Assembly: GCF_039631355.1 (NCBI RefSeq)
Contig: NZ_JBDIVF010000003.1
Span: forward strand, 1 to 64,000
Length of the DNA: 64,000 bases
Source: Uliginosibacterium paludis
GTDB taxonomy: Bacteria > Pseudomonadota > Gammaproteobacteria > Burkholderiales > Rhodocyclaceae
Direction of reading: 5' to 3'
Part shown: positions 1 to 8,884 of the stretch, piece by piece
How positions within the stretch are numbered: position 1 is the first letter of the stretch
Layout of the letters: every line of letters starts with the position of its first letter
Translations under genes and position numbers: made by a program
Notes under the pieces: model-generated
What the model was told of the DNA's origin: nothing
What the model saw: the letters and a program-made list of their open reading frames with translations, nothing else
The model's database searches: none

Positions 1-135
1 CACTTTCTTGTAGGGGCACGTTTGAGATTCGCTCATATACGAATCAACAACTTACGCGACGAACTGTCGAACTCGGGAGGGATGGGCGTGCCGGATCGGA
101 GCGAGTGGAGGGGGCGGTGGGGGCGGGCGGCCTGC

Positions 136-1764
136 TTACATGCGCTCGGAGAGCAGTGTGGCGCTGCGTTCGCTGAGCACGATGACGAGTTTCATCATGG
201 CGCGTGAAGCGCCGACAAAGAGTTTCCGGGCTTCGCGTTCGTCGAGCACTTCGAAATCGACTTCTGCCAGCACCACGGCAGGCGCTGACTGACCCTTGAA
301 GCGGTAGACCGATTCAAGCAGAAGTTCTCCGGGGCTGTAGATCGGGCCGCCCAGCATGTCGTAACGCCCTGTGAAGCGGCGCAGGTGATGGGGGCCCAGT
401 TGATCGAAAGGCATGAGCGCGCTGTGCTGCTGGCCGTGCGCACTGAGAATGACGATGTCCTGCTTGCGGAAGCCTTCTCCGAGGCAGCGGCGGATGGCTT
501 CCTTGACACCGTTGCGCAGGCCTTCGGCGTCGCGGTAGGTAATGATGTCGAGTTCTTCGCTGTCAAAAGGGGAGGCGGCCTCGATGCTTTCCTCCCCGGG
601 TAGCAGTCCCTGAAGCAGTCGAACGACCGGGCGCGGGCAGCGGTAGTTGGTGCGCGCGTCGATGCGGATCCAGCCGGGCTCGTTGAAGGGCGGGCGAGCA
701 TAGAGGTTCTGCATCGGGTCTTCGAGCCAGATGAGGCGGGTGTTCTCATTCGCATGGCGGAAGATCAGCGTGCGCCAGGCGGGTTCGAAGTCCTGCCCTT
801 CATCGACGATGAGGAGGTCGAAGCCTTCGTCCGCGGGCGCCAGCGTGGCAGCCTGGTCGATGAGCCGGTTGAAGGCGTCGGGGCTGGAAAAATCGGTCTG
901 CACGCCGGCCTGCTTGAGCAGCCGGTCACAGAAGGCGTGGAAGGTGAGGCACAGGCTGCCGGCCGGGGCGATGGCTGCCATGTGATCGGCCAGTGGCCGG
1001 TTGAAGCAGAGGTAGAGCGCGCGACGGCCTGCGGCTGCTGCGTCATGCAACTCGGCCAGCGCGAGCTGGGTTTTGCCCGAGCCTGCCGTACCGGTGACGC
1101 GCATGCGATAGGGGGAAAAGTCCAGCCGTCGTCCCCAGTGTGCGAGTCCGCCGGCAACGCGGGTGACCAGCGCACGCGCCTGGCCGATGCGGGTGCTGAC
1201 ATCTGTGGCGAGCTGCAGGGTGTCACTCAGGAAGCGATGAACTTTCCTTGCGACTTCGGAGGCGTTGCCTTCGGGCAGGATGCGCTGGATGACAATGGCA
1301 AGTTCCGCACGCCGCTTCGCGTCCACGATGCGTTCGGGTTGCAGCCCGGCGGTGACCGGGTTGCGGACCTGGTAGTCGGGGCAGTAGAAAAGATGCTCGA
1401 TGCGGACGAGTTCGCCGCCGAGGCTCTGGAAGAGTTTCTTCTGCATCGCGTGCAGCGTGCGCGAGACCTGCGCCGCGACACTTTTCTGGCGCTCTCCATA
1501 GGCATTGACGAGGCCGTCCGGGCCTTCGCTGAGAAAGCCGCATTTCTGCTCGATCAGGAGCAGGTCGCCCGCGCGGTTGACTACCACGAAGTCGATTTCG
1601 CCATGCACGCCGCCACGCTGTTCGAGCAGTGTCCAGTGCACCGAGTGATAGATCGTGTAGCTGTCGGGCAGGGCGGCCACGAGCAGCTTCAGGGTTTCGA
1701 TCTCGCGCAGGGCAGCACCGGTGACTTCGAGTGCTTCCCAGCCGCTGGGCAGTGCTTTGGCCAC
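136..1764 (-). CDS. NERD-domain nuclease / UvrD-like superfamily 1 helicase fusion
   Basis: A 542-residue protein that joins a NERD nuclease-like domain (about residues 45-150) to a superfamily 1 helicase core (about 200-540). The NERD part shows D58 in GEIDFV and the E-x-K pair E72/K74 in LLIEQK, the PD-(D/E)XK-like active-site pattern. The helicase part shows Walker A GTAGSGKT (225-232), Walker B LLIVDEGQDF (D321/E322) and a C-terminal motif VI-like VGASRAMMKL. Translation appears to start at GTG; a GGGAG Shine-Dalgarno lies about 7 bases upstream and no in-frame ATG fits better. Such fusions are thought to act in DNA processing or repair, and some are linked to defence. The precise substrate is unknown. 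It is the last minus-strand gene visible at the left edge, so its downstream partner, if any, is out of view. Confidence 0.85.
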   Translation of the reverse strand: MAKALPSGWEALEVTGAALREIETLKLLVAALPDSYTIYHSVHWTLLEQRGGVHGEIDFVVVNRAGDLLLIEQKCGFLSEGPDGLVNAYGERQKSVAAQVSRTLHAMQKKLFQSLGGELVRIEHLFYCPDYQVRNPVTAGLQPERIVDAKRRAELAIVIQRILPEGNASEVARKVHRFLSDTLQLATDVSTRIGQARALVTRVAGGLAHWGRRLDFSPYRMRVTGTAGSGKTQLALAELHDAAAAGRRALYLCFNRPLADHMAAIAPAGSLCLTFHAFCDRLLKQAGVQTDFSSPDAFNRLIDQAATLAPADEGFDLLIVDEGQDFEPAWRTLIFRHANENTRLIWLEDPMQNLYARPPFNEPGWIRIDARTNYRCPRPVVRLLQGLLPGEESIEAASPFDSEELDIITYRDAEGLRNGVKEAIRRCLGEGFRKQDIVILSAHGQQHSALMPFDQLGPHHLRRFTGRYDMLGGPIYSPGELLLESVYRFKGQSAPAVVLAEVDFEVLDEREARKLFVGASRAMMKLVIVLSERSATLLSERM

Positions 1765-1818
1765 GTCATCTCTCCCGATTTCGATGGCGGAAGCATAACC
1801 CGCCGGTGCAGACCCCGG

Positions 1819-2316
1819 TCAGTGCTTGCGCCGCCAGTTCCAGGGCGGTATCGGGTGCGCATCACGCCACAGCCCGGCTCGGTGTGCGCGGGCCTGCTTT
1901 TCGGCGTGGGCGTATTGCTGCGCTTCGGTTGCGGGCTGGTCGCGGGCGTATTGCCTGTAATGCCAGGCGAACCCCTTGCGGATGAGCTGCAGGCCGACAT
2001 CTTCGCCGCCAATCAGCACCCGGCCGAGTGTGCGGCCGTAGCGATCCTTCTTGCGCTGATCGATCTCTACCGTGCGACCGAACACCGTACTGGCGAGCGC
2101 CTGTTTCGATTGTTGGCCCCAGGGCTGGTTCCTCTCGGGTGCATCGATGCCGGCGATACGTACCTTTACTGCTGTGCCGCGGCGCATCACGCTGAGTGTG
2201 TCGCCATCGCTGACGCCGACGACCTTGCCGCTGAAATCCGCTGCCGCGACCTGGCAGAACGCTGCGAGCAGCACGAGGAAGGCGCTGCGCAGCCACTTGC
2301 CGGAATGATTTTTCAA
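1819..2316 (-). CDS. Secreted thermonuclease (SNase-like) family protein
   Basis: A 165-residue protein with an N-terminal signal peptide (a hydrophobic run ending near CQVAAA, about residue 26), so export to the periplasm or outside is expected. The mature part is a staphylococcal-nuclease (OB-fold) domain with the family motifs GDTLSV, RIAGIDAPE and DRYGRTLGR, which carry the catalytic Asp/Arg/Glu/Arg set. These enzymes are calcium-dependent phosphodiesterases that cut DNA and RNA. The frame opens with TTG just ahead of KNHSGKW; no ATG precedes the signal peptide in frame, so TTG is the likely start. It sits 54 bases downstream of the NERD-helicase start on the same strand and is not obviously coupled to it. 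Confidence 0.85.
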   Translation of the reverse strand: MKNHSGKWLRSAFLVLLAAFCQVAAADFSGKVVGVSDGDTLSVMRRGTAVKVRIAGIDAPERNQPWGQQSKQALASTVFGRTVEIDQRKKDRYGRTLGRVLIGGEDVGLQLIRKGFAWHYRQYARDQPATEAQQYAHAEKQARAHRAGLWRDAHPIPPWNWRRKH

Positions 2317-2380
2317 AACGTGCTGCCTTTGCTGCTGAAAATGCTGGGTCCGCGAGAGGGCGCGCCCGGGAGTGCGAGGA

Positions 2381-2956
2381 TCAGGCTTGCGCCGGGTACT
2401 CGATGTAGATGTGGTCGGCCGCCTCGGTGGCGGTCGCGGTGTCGGAGAGCTTCGCGCCCAGCGTGAAGGCGAAGCGGAAGGCGAGCCCGAGGCCGCGGCC
2501 AGTCAGCAGGTTGCCGTCTTCAACGATGTCAGCGTCTTCATACTGGCCGTCCTGATAGAGCTTGTAGTTCTCGCCGGAGCAGGTATAGCGGCGCCCCTGC
2601 AGCAGGCCGTTCTGCGAGAGCACATGCGCGCCGGCCGAGCAGATGGCGGCCACGATCCGGCCGGCCTGGTCATGCTGTCGCACGAAGCGGAGCACCGCAG
2701 CGCTGGCGCCGAGATTGCGCGCGCCTTGCGGGCCACCGGGCAGCACGACGGCGTCATACAGCGTGTCTTCGCGCTCCGACAGCAGTGCCTCCGCCTTCAT
2801 CGGCACATTGAAGTAGCTCAGGACTTCATGCGTGTCATGGACGGCGATCGTCTCGACCGTGATGTGCTGACGGAAGCGGCGCAACACATCCAGGGTGATG
2901 ATGGTTTCGGCGTCTTCAAAGCCGGGCGCCATCAGAAGGGCTACGGTTTTCTTCAT
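2381..2956 (-). CDS. DJ-1/PfpI (ThiJ/YajL) family protein
   Basis: A 191-residue class I glutamine-amidotransferase-like protein of the DJ-1/YajL group. It opens MKKTVALLMAPGFEDAE, where E14 corresponds to the Glu that polarises the nucleophile. The nucleophile elbow AAICSAGAHVL places the reactive cysteine at C106. PGGPQGARN (about 73-81) is the family glycine loop. Members are described as chaperones, glyoxalases or protein deglycases, so biochemical activity cannot be settled from sequence. The ATG at 2956 was chosen over an upstream frame opening because the conserved beta-strand begins exactly there. It is followed by the thermonuclease gene 64 bases downstream on the same strand. Confidence 0.88.
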   Translation of the reverse strand: MKKTVALLMAPGFEDAETIITLDVLRRFRQHITVETIAVHDTHEVLSYFNVPMKAEALLSEREDTLYDAVVLPGGPQGARNLGASAAVLRFVRQHDQAGRIVAAICSAGAHVLSQNGLLQGRRYTCSGENYKLYQDGQYEDADIVEDGNLLTGRGLGLAFRFAFTLGAKLSDTATATEAADHIYIEYPAQA

Positions 2957-3205
2957 GTCGGTCGGTCCTGTGCGGCGCCTTGTCTGGCAAGACCGGCATG
3001 ATGGCATGCTGGCAGGCAGACGGCTGTGGGCCGGATCAAGAAAAACACGGCTGCTTGCCGGTTTTCCGCAGCCACATGTGCTGATGGAGTCAGGCCTGCC
3101 AGGTGTTCACTGGGGAACGATCCGGGAGCCTGGTCGTGCCGCGCAGCGAGGGCTGGGGTGAGCTGCCGTGCGCAGTTGTCCGTCATGCCGTTGCCATGTT
3201 TTCGA

Positions 3206-4240
3206 TCAGCTGCTCTCGCGCAGGATGAGCTCGGGCGCGCAGAGATAGTCAGGCAGGGCAAGCGTCTGCCCCGCGCGGCCGGCTTCGATCAGGCGGGCCA
3301 GCATGCGGACGGCCTGCCGGCCCATTTCGACACGATTGCGGCGGATCGTGGAGAGTGGCGGTACATACCAGCCGCTGCCTTTCACGTCATCCACGCCGAT
3401 GAAGGCAACGTCTCCCGGGATCTGCAGCCCCAGCTTGTGTGCCGCGCTCATCGCACCCAGTGCGGTGTGGTCATTGCCGGCGAACACCGCGTCGAATCCG
3501 CCCAGGCGCTCGCGCAGGGTGAGGAAGCCCGCCTCGCCGCCTTCCGGCCCCCAGTTGCCGAACACGAGGTGGCTGTCATCTGCAGGCAGGCCTGCCTCTT
3601 CCATCGCATGGCGCCAGCCGCGCAAGCGCTCTTGCGCATCCCAGGCGTGTTCCGGGCCGGCGATGTGCACGATCCGGCGGCGGCCGCGTTCGATGAGGTG
3701 GCGCGTGGCCATCACGCCGGCGCCGAAATTGTCGAAGGCGGAGAAGGGCACACCGACCGATTCGGAGCGCACCAGCGCCACGACCGGAACGCCGTGGGTC
3801 TCGGTGATGCGGCGGATCAGCGCCTCATGCGCGGTGTGCCGCTCCGCCAGCATCCACAGGATGCCTTCCACCTGCCGATCGAGCAGGCCCTGCACGAAGC
3901 GGTCGTCCGGCTCCGGGTCATCCGGCTGGTGCTCGCGGATGAGGAGCGCGTAACCGAAGGCTTCAGCCTCGGCCGTGATGCCGCTGTTGAGCTGGCGGCC
4001 GCCGAGGTAATCCTGCCCGGCGCAGACCACGCCCAGCGTGCGCGAGCGGCCCTGAATCAGGTTGCGCGCGAGTTCGTTGCGGCGGTAGCCCAGACTGTCG
4101 ATCGCGGCCTGGACCCGCTCGCGCGTGGCGCTCGCGACTTCCTCCGAGCCATTGACGACGCGGGAGACGGTCTGCAGCGACACGCCGGCGGTGGCGGCTA
4201 CATCCTTGATCGAGACCTTGCGTTTGCTGGGTGAGGACAA
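3206..4240 (-). CDS. LacI-family transcriptional regulator
   Basis: A 344-residue LacI/GalR-type repressor. The N-terminal helix-turn-helix is clear (VSIKDVAATAGVSLQTVSRV, about residues 9-28), followed by the hinge helix RNELARNLIQGRS and a periplasmic-binding-protein-like ligand domain (about 65-344). Translation probably begins at TTG; a GGAG Shine-Dalgarno lies 7 bases upstream. Overall it resembles gluconate-type or sugar-responsive LacI regulators, but the effector cannot be named, and no sugar-catabolic gene lies next to it. A near-perfect operator-like palindrome at 4311-4326 sits about 70 bases upstream of the start, so autoregulation is likely and control of the divergent glycan locus is possible. 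Confidence 0.9.
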   Translation of the reverse strand: MSSPSKRKVSIKDVAATAGVSLQTVSRVVNGSEEVASATRERVQAAIDSLGYRRNELARNLIQGRSRTLGVVCAGQDYLGGRQLNSGITAEAEAFGYALLIREHQPDDPEPDDRFVQGLLDRQVEGILWMLAERHTAHEALIRRITETHGVPVVALVRSESVGVPFSAFDNFGAGVMATRHLIERGRRRIVHIAGPEHAWDAQERLRGWRHAMEEAGLPADDSHLVFGNWGPEGGEAGFLTLRERLGGFDAVFAGNDHTALGAMSAAHKLGLQIPGDVAFIGVDDVKGSGWYVPPLSTIRRNRVEMGRQAVRMLARLIEAGRAGQTLALPDYLCAPELILRESS

Positions 4241-4310
4241 GCGGTTTCTCCGGAAAGTATCGAGGCGGGCGCTCCGTCCGGCCCGCTGAATGCGACGCTG
4301 ATCTTAGCAG

Positions 4311-4326
4311 TTGATAACGTTCTCAA
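4311..4326. promoter_or_regulatory. LacI-family operator-like palindrome
   Basis: TTGATAACGTTCTCAA is an inverted repeat, with 14 of 16 positions symmetric around a central CG. That is the architecture of LacI/GalR-family operators (AACGTT core). It lies about 70 bases upstream of the regulator start on the minus strand, consistent with self-repression. Binding is inferred from pattern and position only. Confidence 0.65.
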
Positions 4327-4452
4327 TTTCGCAATATTTCTGTGCTAGCGTACTCAGGCACGTCTGGAGCGAGCGCGTACGACCCGATTACCGGCGGGGC
4401 TGGAAAGGCTTGAAGCGCAGACGTTGCAGGCTGGTCAGAACGGTTATCCCGG

Positions 4453-4482
4453 GCGACGTCCGATCTGCAAGTCGGACGTCGC
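4453..4482 (+). other. 11-bp perfect hairpin in the pglL 5' region
   Basis: GCGACGTCCGA (4453-4463) and TCGGACGTCGC (4472-4482) are perfect inverted repeats with an 8-base loop. No T-run follows, so it does not look like a classical terminator. It lies 130 bases upstream of the chosen PglL start and could be an mRNA leader structure or a protein-binding dyad. Confidence 0.5.
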
Positions 4483-4612
4483 GCCGGTCCGTCTGGCGCG
4501 GAGGCCGAAGAGCCGCCGGCACAGCGATCCACCTTGGCAGGCGGTGCGTGGATCAGTACCCTGCCGGCTTCGCCCGCCGAAGCTTTCGGCCAATGCTCCG
4601 CTTTCCCCTCGC

Positions 4613-6295
4613 ATGCTGACCATCCGATTCGAATCCCTGATCCTGGCCTTCGGGCTTGCACTGGCGGCCATGCTGCCCTGGCATTTTGCGCCGCAGACCG
4701 TGTTCTTTGCCGAATACGCCGTCGCGGTGAGTCTGCTGGCGGTGTGCTGGCGTTTCGATCCGGCCGGGCGGCCGATCAGTCGCGGGCTGCTCGGGGCGCT
4801 GGCCTTCGCGGTCCTGGCTGCCGCGATTTGGCCAGGGCGCACGGGCGGGCTGGGCTACGCCGTCTATCTGGCGGTGCTGCTGCTGGCCTACCTCTGCGGT
4901 GCACAGGCGAGGGATCGCGCCTTGCCCGAGATGGTGGCCTGCGGACTGCTGCTGGGGGCACTGCTGCAGTCCCTGGCGGGCGTGATCCAGCTGATGGGCT
5001 GGAATCCGGGCGGGCTGGTGATGCAGAAACTCTATCTTCAGGCCTTCGGCAACATCGGCCAGGCCAATCACTATGGCGATCTGGTGTTTCTCGGGCTTGC
5101 TTCGCTGTGCTTCCTGCATGGCCGGAATCACTTCAGCCTGCCGCTGACCCTTGCCCTCGGGGCCTGGCTCGCGCTGGCGGCCGCGGCCTCGGCCTCGCGC
5201 AGTGTCTGGCTCTACACCGTCGTTTTCCTCGCGCTCGGGCTCTGGGCAAGCTGGCGCGGCGATGCTGCCGCGCGCCAGACCGGTCGCGCGCTGCTGGTCG
5301 TCGCCATCCTCTCGGTGATGGCGCAGACGCTGGTGGGCTATGGCCACATTCTCGACGTGTTCGGTGTGACCTCCTCGCTGGATCGTGCCGGAGACGCCGG
5401 CTCCAACGGACAGCGTCTCTACAACTGGCATGCCGCCTGGCTCGCGATCCAGCAGCATCCCTGGCTGGGGCAGGGGCCGGGCACTTTCTACAAGGCCTCG
5501 ATCGACGCGATGTTTGCCACCGCGCCGGCCGGTTTTCCGAAGTTTGCGGAGCATGCGCACAATCTGCCGCTGAACCTGGCGGCGGAATTCGGCCTGCCGA
5601 TGGCCGTTTTCCTGTGCCTCGCCCTGGCGGTCTGGGGGCTGCGTCATCTGCTGAGACCGGCGAGCGCGCACAGCGTGTGGGCGCTTGCCGCGGTGGGCGT
5701 CGTGCTCTCCCACAGCATGGTCGAGTATCCGCTCTGGTATCTCTATTTCATCGTGCCGGTGGGCCTGTGCATGGGCGTTGCCGACGCGGATGCGTCCGGC
5801 CTGCGCGCGCTGCGGGTGCCGCAATGGTGCGCCGCGGCGTGTTTTGTGCTGGCCGTGGCGGGTTTGGGTTGGGTGATGCAGGACTGGCTCCGCGTGCGCG
5901 AGGCGCATTCGATGCTCTCGGCCTATGAGCCCGAGCTGCCGCAGGATGTGCGCATCCGGGCACGTGAGGAGCTGGCCGCCGTCTCGCGTTTTTCGGTGTT
6001 TGCCGCGCATGCGGAAAGCCTCCGTCTGCAGGCCTGGAGACCTGAGGACGGTGATGCCGCGGGCATGGCCGCTCGTTGCGATGCGCAGTGGGCCTACAAA
6101 CCGGGCTGGTACATGATGATGCGTTGCGGCGAAGCCTATGCGCTGAGCGGCAATGCCGCGGCGCTCGATCGCCTTGCCGTCGCCTTCTGCGATGGGTTTC
6201 CTTATCACCGGAGCCGCGAGGCGGCCTGGGCGAAGGGTTTTGACGAGGAAGGGCTCACGTCCACACGGATCAGCGGGCGTGCCTGTCTGAAGTGA
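4613..6295 (+). CDS. pglL: PglL-type O-oligosaccharyltransferase / O-antigen ligase family membrane protein
   Basis: A 560-residue polytopic inner-membrane protein with about a dozen hydrophobic segments and a soluble C-terminal region. Features favouring the protein-O-glycosylation ligase group over WaaL or Wzy are the GNIGQANHYGDLV segment (PglL_A-like, about residues 143-155), the Wzy_C region with QHPWLGQGPGTF and HNLPLNLAAEFGLP, and the later VEYPLWYLYF segment (Wzy_C_2-like). The enzyme would move lipid-linked glycan from undecaprenyl diphosphate to Ser/Thr of periplasmic proteins. Start: ATG at 4613 begins directly before the first membrane helix; no clear Shine-Dalgarno is seen, so the start is uncertain. 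It leads a locus of glycosyltransferases and a flippase, which fits the assignment; O-antigen ligase is the alternative. Confidence 0.82.
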   Translation: MLTIRFESLILAFGLALAAMLPWHFAPQTVFFAEYAVAVSLLAVCWRFDPAGRPISRGLLGALAFAVLAAAIWPGRTGGLGYAVYLAVLLLAYLCGAQARDRALPEMVACGLLLGALLQSLAGVIQLMGWNPGGLVMQKLYLQAFGNIGQANHYGDLVFLGLASLCFLHGRNHFSLPLTLALGAWLALAAAASASRSVWLYTVVFLALGLWASWRGDAAARQTGRALLVVAILSVMAQTLVGYGHILDVFGVTSSLDRAGDAGSNGQRLYNWHAAWLAIQQHPWLGQGPGTFYKASIDAMFATAPAGFPKFAEHAHNLPLNLAAEFGLPMAVFLCLALAVWGLRHLLRPASAHSVWALAAVGVVLSHSMVEYPLWYLYFIVPVGLCMGVADADASGLRALRVPQWCAAACFVLAVAGLGWVMQDWLRVREAHSMLSAYEPELPQDVRIRAREELAAVSRFSVFAAHAESLRLQAWRPEDGDAAGMAARCDAQWAYKPGWYMMMRCGEAYALSGNAAALDRLAVAFCDGFPYHRSREAAWAKGFDEEGLTSTRISGRACLK

Positions 6296-6374
6296 AGCCT
6301 CCACGCGGCAAGCAGCGCGGCACAACGTATACTGCGCGCTTTCCTTTTTTGCCCGGACGGCTTGGCGCCAGCGC

Positions 6375-7481
6375 ATGAAAATCCTGCTCGTGATTCCGAC
6401 TGTCCATGGAGGCGGCGCCGAGCAGGTGGCGGCGGTGCTGGCCCGCGAATGGTCCTCGGCTCACCTGTTGCGCGTGATGGCCTGGCATGTGGGCGCGGAG
6501 CAGCTGGATTTCGGCGTGCCGGTGGAAGATCTCCGCCTGCCGGCGCAGACCTCGGCCAGCGCGAAGCTGCGTGTTTTCCGCCGGCGGGTCGAACTCGTCG
6601 GCCAGGCCGTTGAGGGTTTCCGTCCCGATGTGGTGATGGCCTTCATGGATGAGGCGGGCCTCGTCTGTTCTGCCGCCGCGCTCGCCGGCGGCTGGCGTGA
6701 GCGGCTCATCGTCAGCATGCATCACAACCCGCGCTGGCTGGGTCGGAGCCGCCGCCTGCTGCTCGCGGCCGCCTACCGTGTGCCGGCTGCGGTCGTGGGG
6801 GTGTCTCAGGGCGTGCGGAGCGAGATGGCGCGCAGCCTTCACCTGGACCCGATCCGTCTCCATGACATTCCGAATCCCCTCGTGCTGCGCGACGACGAGG
6901 GCGAGCAGGCCAGCCGCGCGGTCGCCGCGCGTTTCGCGCCGGGATTCCTGCTCTTCGTCGGCCGGCTCGATCGGCATACCAAGGGGCTCGATACGCTGAT
7001 CGACGCGTTCGCCAGCCTGCCGCGCGAGCGCCCCCCCCTGGTGATCGTGGGGGACGGCCCGGATCGCGCCTGGCTCGATGGCGAAGTGGGGCGTCGTGGC
7101 CTGGCGGATGTGCATTGCGTCGGCTGGCAGGCCGATCCGCATCCCTTCTATCGGCGGGCTGGCGTGTTCGTGATGAGCTCGCGCTTCGAGGGCTGGTCCA
7201 ATGTGCTGATGGAGGCCATGGGGCAGGGCTGTCCGGTGGTGGCAACGGATTGTCCGTATGGACCGGCGGAAATCCTCGGCCAGGAATTTCAGGCGCTGCA
7301 GGTGCCGGTCGATGAGCCGGCACGGCTTGCCGCTGCCATTGAGCGCCTGGTGGCTTTGGGCGACGCGGGGCGACGCGAGCTGGGCCAGTCGCTGCGGCGC
7401 CGGGCGAGTCGCTTTGCCGCGCCCGACGTGGCGGCACGCTGGCTGGCTCTGGCGGCCAGCCTGCCGGGGCGGCACACATGA
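6375..7481 (+). CDS. GT4-family glycosyltransferase
   Basis: A 368-residue GT-B-fold retaining glycosyltransferase. The N-terminal Rossmann half starts MKILLVIPTVHGGGAEQV, with the glycine-rich loop for the acceptor side. The C-terminal half carries LLFVGRLDRHTKG (about residues 192-204) and the E-x7-E-like nucleotide-sugar site SSRFEGWSNVLMEAMGQG (about 264-281). It resembles WbnE/PglJ-type enzymes that add a hexose or HexNAc to a lipid-linked acceptor in the cytoplasm; donor and linkage cannot be read from sequence. It ends in an ATGA overlap with the flippase. A TATACT box at 6328-6333 could be an internal promoter, but the -35 is weak. Confidence 0.88.
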   Translation: MKILLVIPTVHGGGAEQVAAVLAREWSSAHLLRVMAWHVGAEQLDFGVPVEDLRLPAQTSASAKLRVFRRRVELVGQAVEGFRPDVVMAFMDEAGLVCSAAALAGGWRERLIVSMHHNPRWLGRSRRLLLAAAYRVPAAVVGVSQGVRSEMARSLHLDPIRLHDIPNPLVLRDDEGEQASRAVAARFAPGFLLFVGRLDRHTKGLDTLIDAFASLPRERPPLVIVGDGPDRAWLDGEVGRRGLADVHCVGWQADPHPFYRRAGVFVMSSRFEGWSNVLMEAMGQGCPVVATDCPYGPAEILGQEFQALQVPVDEPARLAAAIERLVALGDAGRRELGQSLRRRASRFAAPDVAARWLALAASLPGRHT

Positions 7482-8884
7482 GCTTGCGGACCTCGGCCGC
7501 GTATGTGGCGGTGCGCATGGTGTCCGGCCTGCTTGCGATGGCCACGCTGGCGCTGGTGGTGCGGGGGCTCGGGCCGGAAGCCTATGGCCAGCTGAGTCTC
7601 GGACTCGCGCTGGCCGCCGCGGTCACCCTGGTCCTCTTCAACCCGCTTAATGCCACGCTGGCCCGCTTTCATGCCGAGCCCGCGCAGCGCGAGGCCAATC
7701 TCTGCCTCTTGCGCCGACTGTTGCTCGGTATCGGTGGCGGCTTGCTGCTGCTGAGCCTGTTGCTCGAAGCGGCCGGTCTGCAGCTTTTTGCGGGCGGTCT
7801 GCTGGTGGCGGCAGCCTGCATGGCGCTGAGTCAGGGCATGTTCGATTTTTCCGGTCAGCATCTGGCGGCCTCCCAACAGAGCCGGCGCTATGCCGTGCAG
7901 TTTCTGGCCAAGGCGGTGGGCAGCCTGTGCGGCTGCGCGCTGGTGCTGCGCGCCGGTGGCGGGCCGGTGGCAGTGCTGCTGGCGATGGCCGCTGCCTTCC
8001 TGGCGGCCGCGCTCATGGCCGGCCCGGTCTGGCGGCGGGCAGGCGAGCGCGTGTCGAAGCCTTCGGATCGGCGCGAACTGCTGGCTTTCGGGGGCCCCTT
8101 GCTGCTGACATCCCTGCTGGGCTACCTGCTGCTGTGGGGAGATCGCTACCTGCTCGAGCGGTTGGTGCCGCTTGCCGAACTGGGGCGCTACAGCGCGCTC
8201 ACCGACCTGGCCCAGCAGACGCTGGGGCTGGTTTTCAGCGGACTCTGCAGTGCGTGGTATCCGCGCCTGGTGCTGGCTTTTGGTGCGGGTGACCGGGCGG
8301 AGGCCCAGCGGCTCTACGAGCGCTACGCCGCGCTGGGTCTGGCCGCGTGCCTGCCGGCGGGTGTGGGCTTTGCGCTCTTGCTGCCGGATATTCTGCGGCT
8401 GCTCTATGGCGAGGCGTTTGTGCAGGTGCCGGCGGCCTTGCCGGCGCTGGTCAGCGCGTCGGCCATGATTGCCGGCGTCAAGGCCTATTACCTGGATCAG
8501 GCGCTGCTGCTGGGGAAGCGGGTGTGGTGGCATGCCGCCAGCATTGCGCTGGCCGCTGGTGGCGGTTTGCTTCTGGCCGCACTGCTGGTGCCGCATGCCG
8601 GCATTGCGGGTGCGGCGGCCGGTCTGCTGACCGGCCAACTGGCGGGGGCCGGTCTCAGCCTTCTGGGCGGGCACGGCGTGCTGCTACGGCGTTGTCCCCG
8701 GGCGCTGTGCTGGCCACCGGTGGCAGGGTGTGCACTGATGGTGCCGTGCCTGCTGGCCTGGCCTGCGGGCGGCTGGCTGGCGGTAATGCTGCGCGTGCTG
8801 ACGGGTGCGCTGGTTTATGCCACGGTGATGTGGCTGGCTGATTTCGACGGAGTGCGCGCCCGCCTCATGCGCAGGTTCAGATGA
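7478..8884 (+). CDS. Wzx-type oligosaccharide flippase (MOP/MATE-like)
   Basis: A 468-residue protein with roughly 12-14 hydrophobic segments, beginning MSLRTSAAYVAVRMVSGLLA. The pattern is that of polysaccharide-biosynthesis flippases of the MOP superfamily, including the conserved RGLGPEAYGQLSLGLALA stretch after helix 1. It would turn undecaprenyl-diphosphate-linked glycan from the cytoplasmic to the periplasmic face, supplying the PglL-type transferase. It overlaps both neighbours by four bases (ATGA), so translation is coupled. Specificity for the glycan is not predictable. Confidence 0.87.
   Translation: MSLRTSAAYVAVRMVSGLLAMATLALVVRGLGPEAYGQLSLGLALAAAVTLVLFNPLNATLARFHAEPAQREANLCLLRRLLLGIGGGLLLLSLLLEAAGLQLFAGGLLVAAACMALSQGMFDFSGQHLAASQQSRRYAVQFLAKAVGSLCGCALVLRAGGGPVAVLLAMAAAFLAAALMAGPVWRRAGERVSKPSDRRELLAFGGPLLLTSLLGYLLLWGDRYLLERLVPLAELGRYSALTDLAQQTLGLVFSGLCSAWYPRLVLAFGAGDRAEAQRLYERYAALGLAACLPAGVGFALLLPDILRLLYGEAFVQVPAALPALVSASAMIAGVKAYYLDQALLLGKRVWWHAASIALAAGGGLLLAALLVPHAGIAGAAAGLLTGQLAGAGLSLLGGHGVLLRRCPRALCWPPVAGCALMVPCLLAWPAGGWLAVMLRVLTGALVYATVMWLADFDGVRARLMRRFR

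Larger units (their letters stand above)
4241..4612. other. Divergent intergenic region, lacI-type gene / pglL
   Basis: This 372-base gap separates the LacI-type regulator (minus) from the glycan locus (plus). It holds the operator-like palindrome at 4311-4326 and a strong hairpin at 4453-4482, described separately. The part nearest the regulator is locally AT-richer (about 4305-4345), as expected for a promoter. No gene-like reading frame with family features was recognised. A frame open upstream of 4613 on the plus strand reads into PglL but looks non-coding. Confidence 0.6.

Noticed and set aside
1..135. Possible gene end or promoter at the left edge
   Set aside because: No frame with family features and no clear promoter or repeat could be seen in these bases.
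754..2466. Long plus-strand open frame opposite the NERD-helicase and thermonuclease genes
   Set aside because: High-GC codon bias leaves long antisense frames open. The product has no domain and the real genes on the minus strand show clear motifs.
4553..6376. Minus-strand frame of about 600 codons opposite pglL
   Set aside because: Composition is rich in Arg/Gln/His, as typical for antisense of a membrane protein; no domain.
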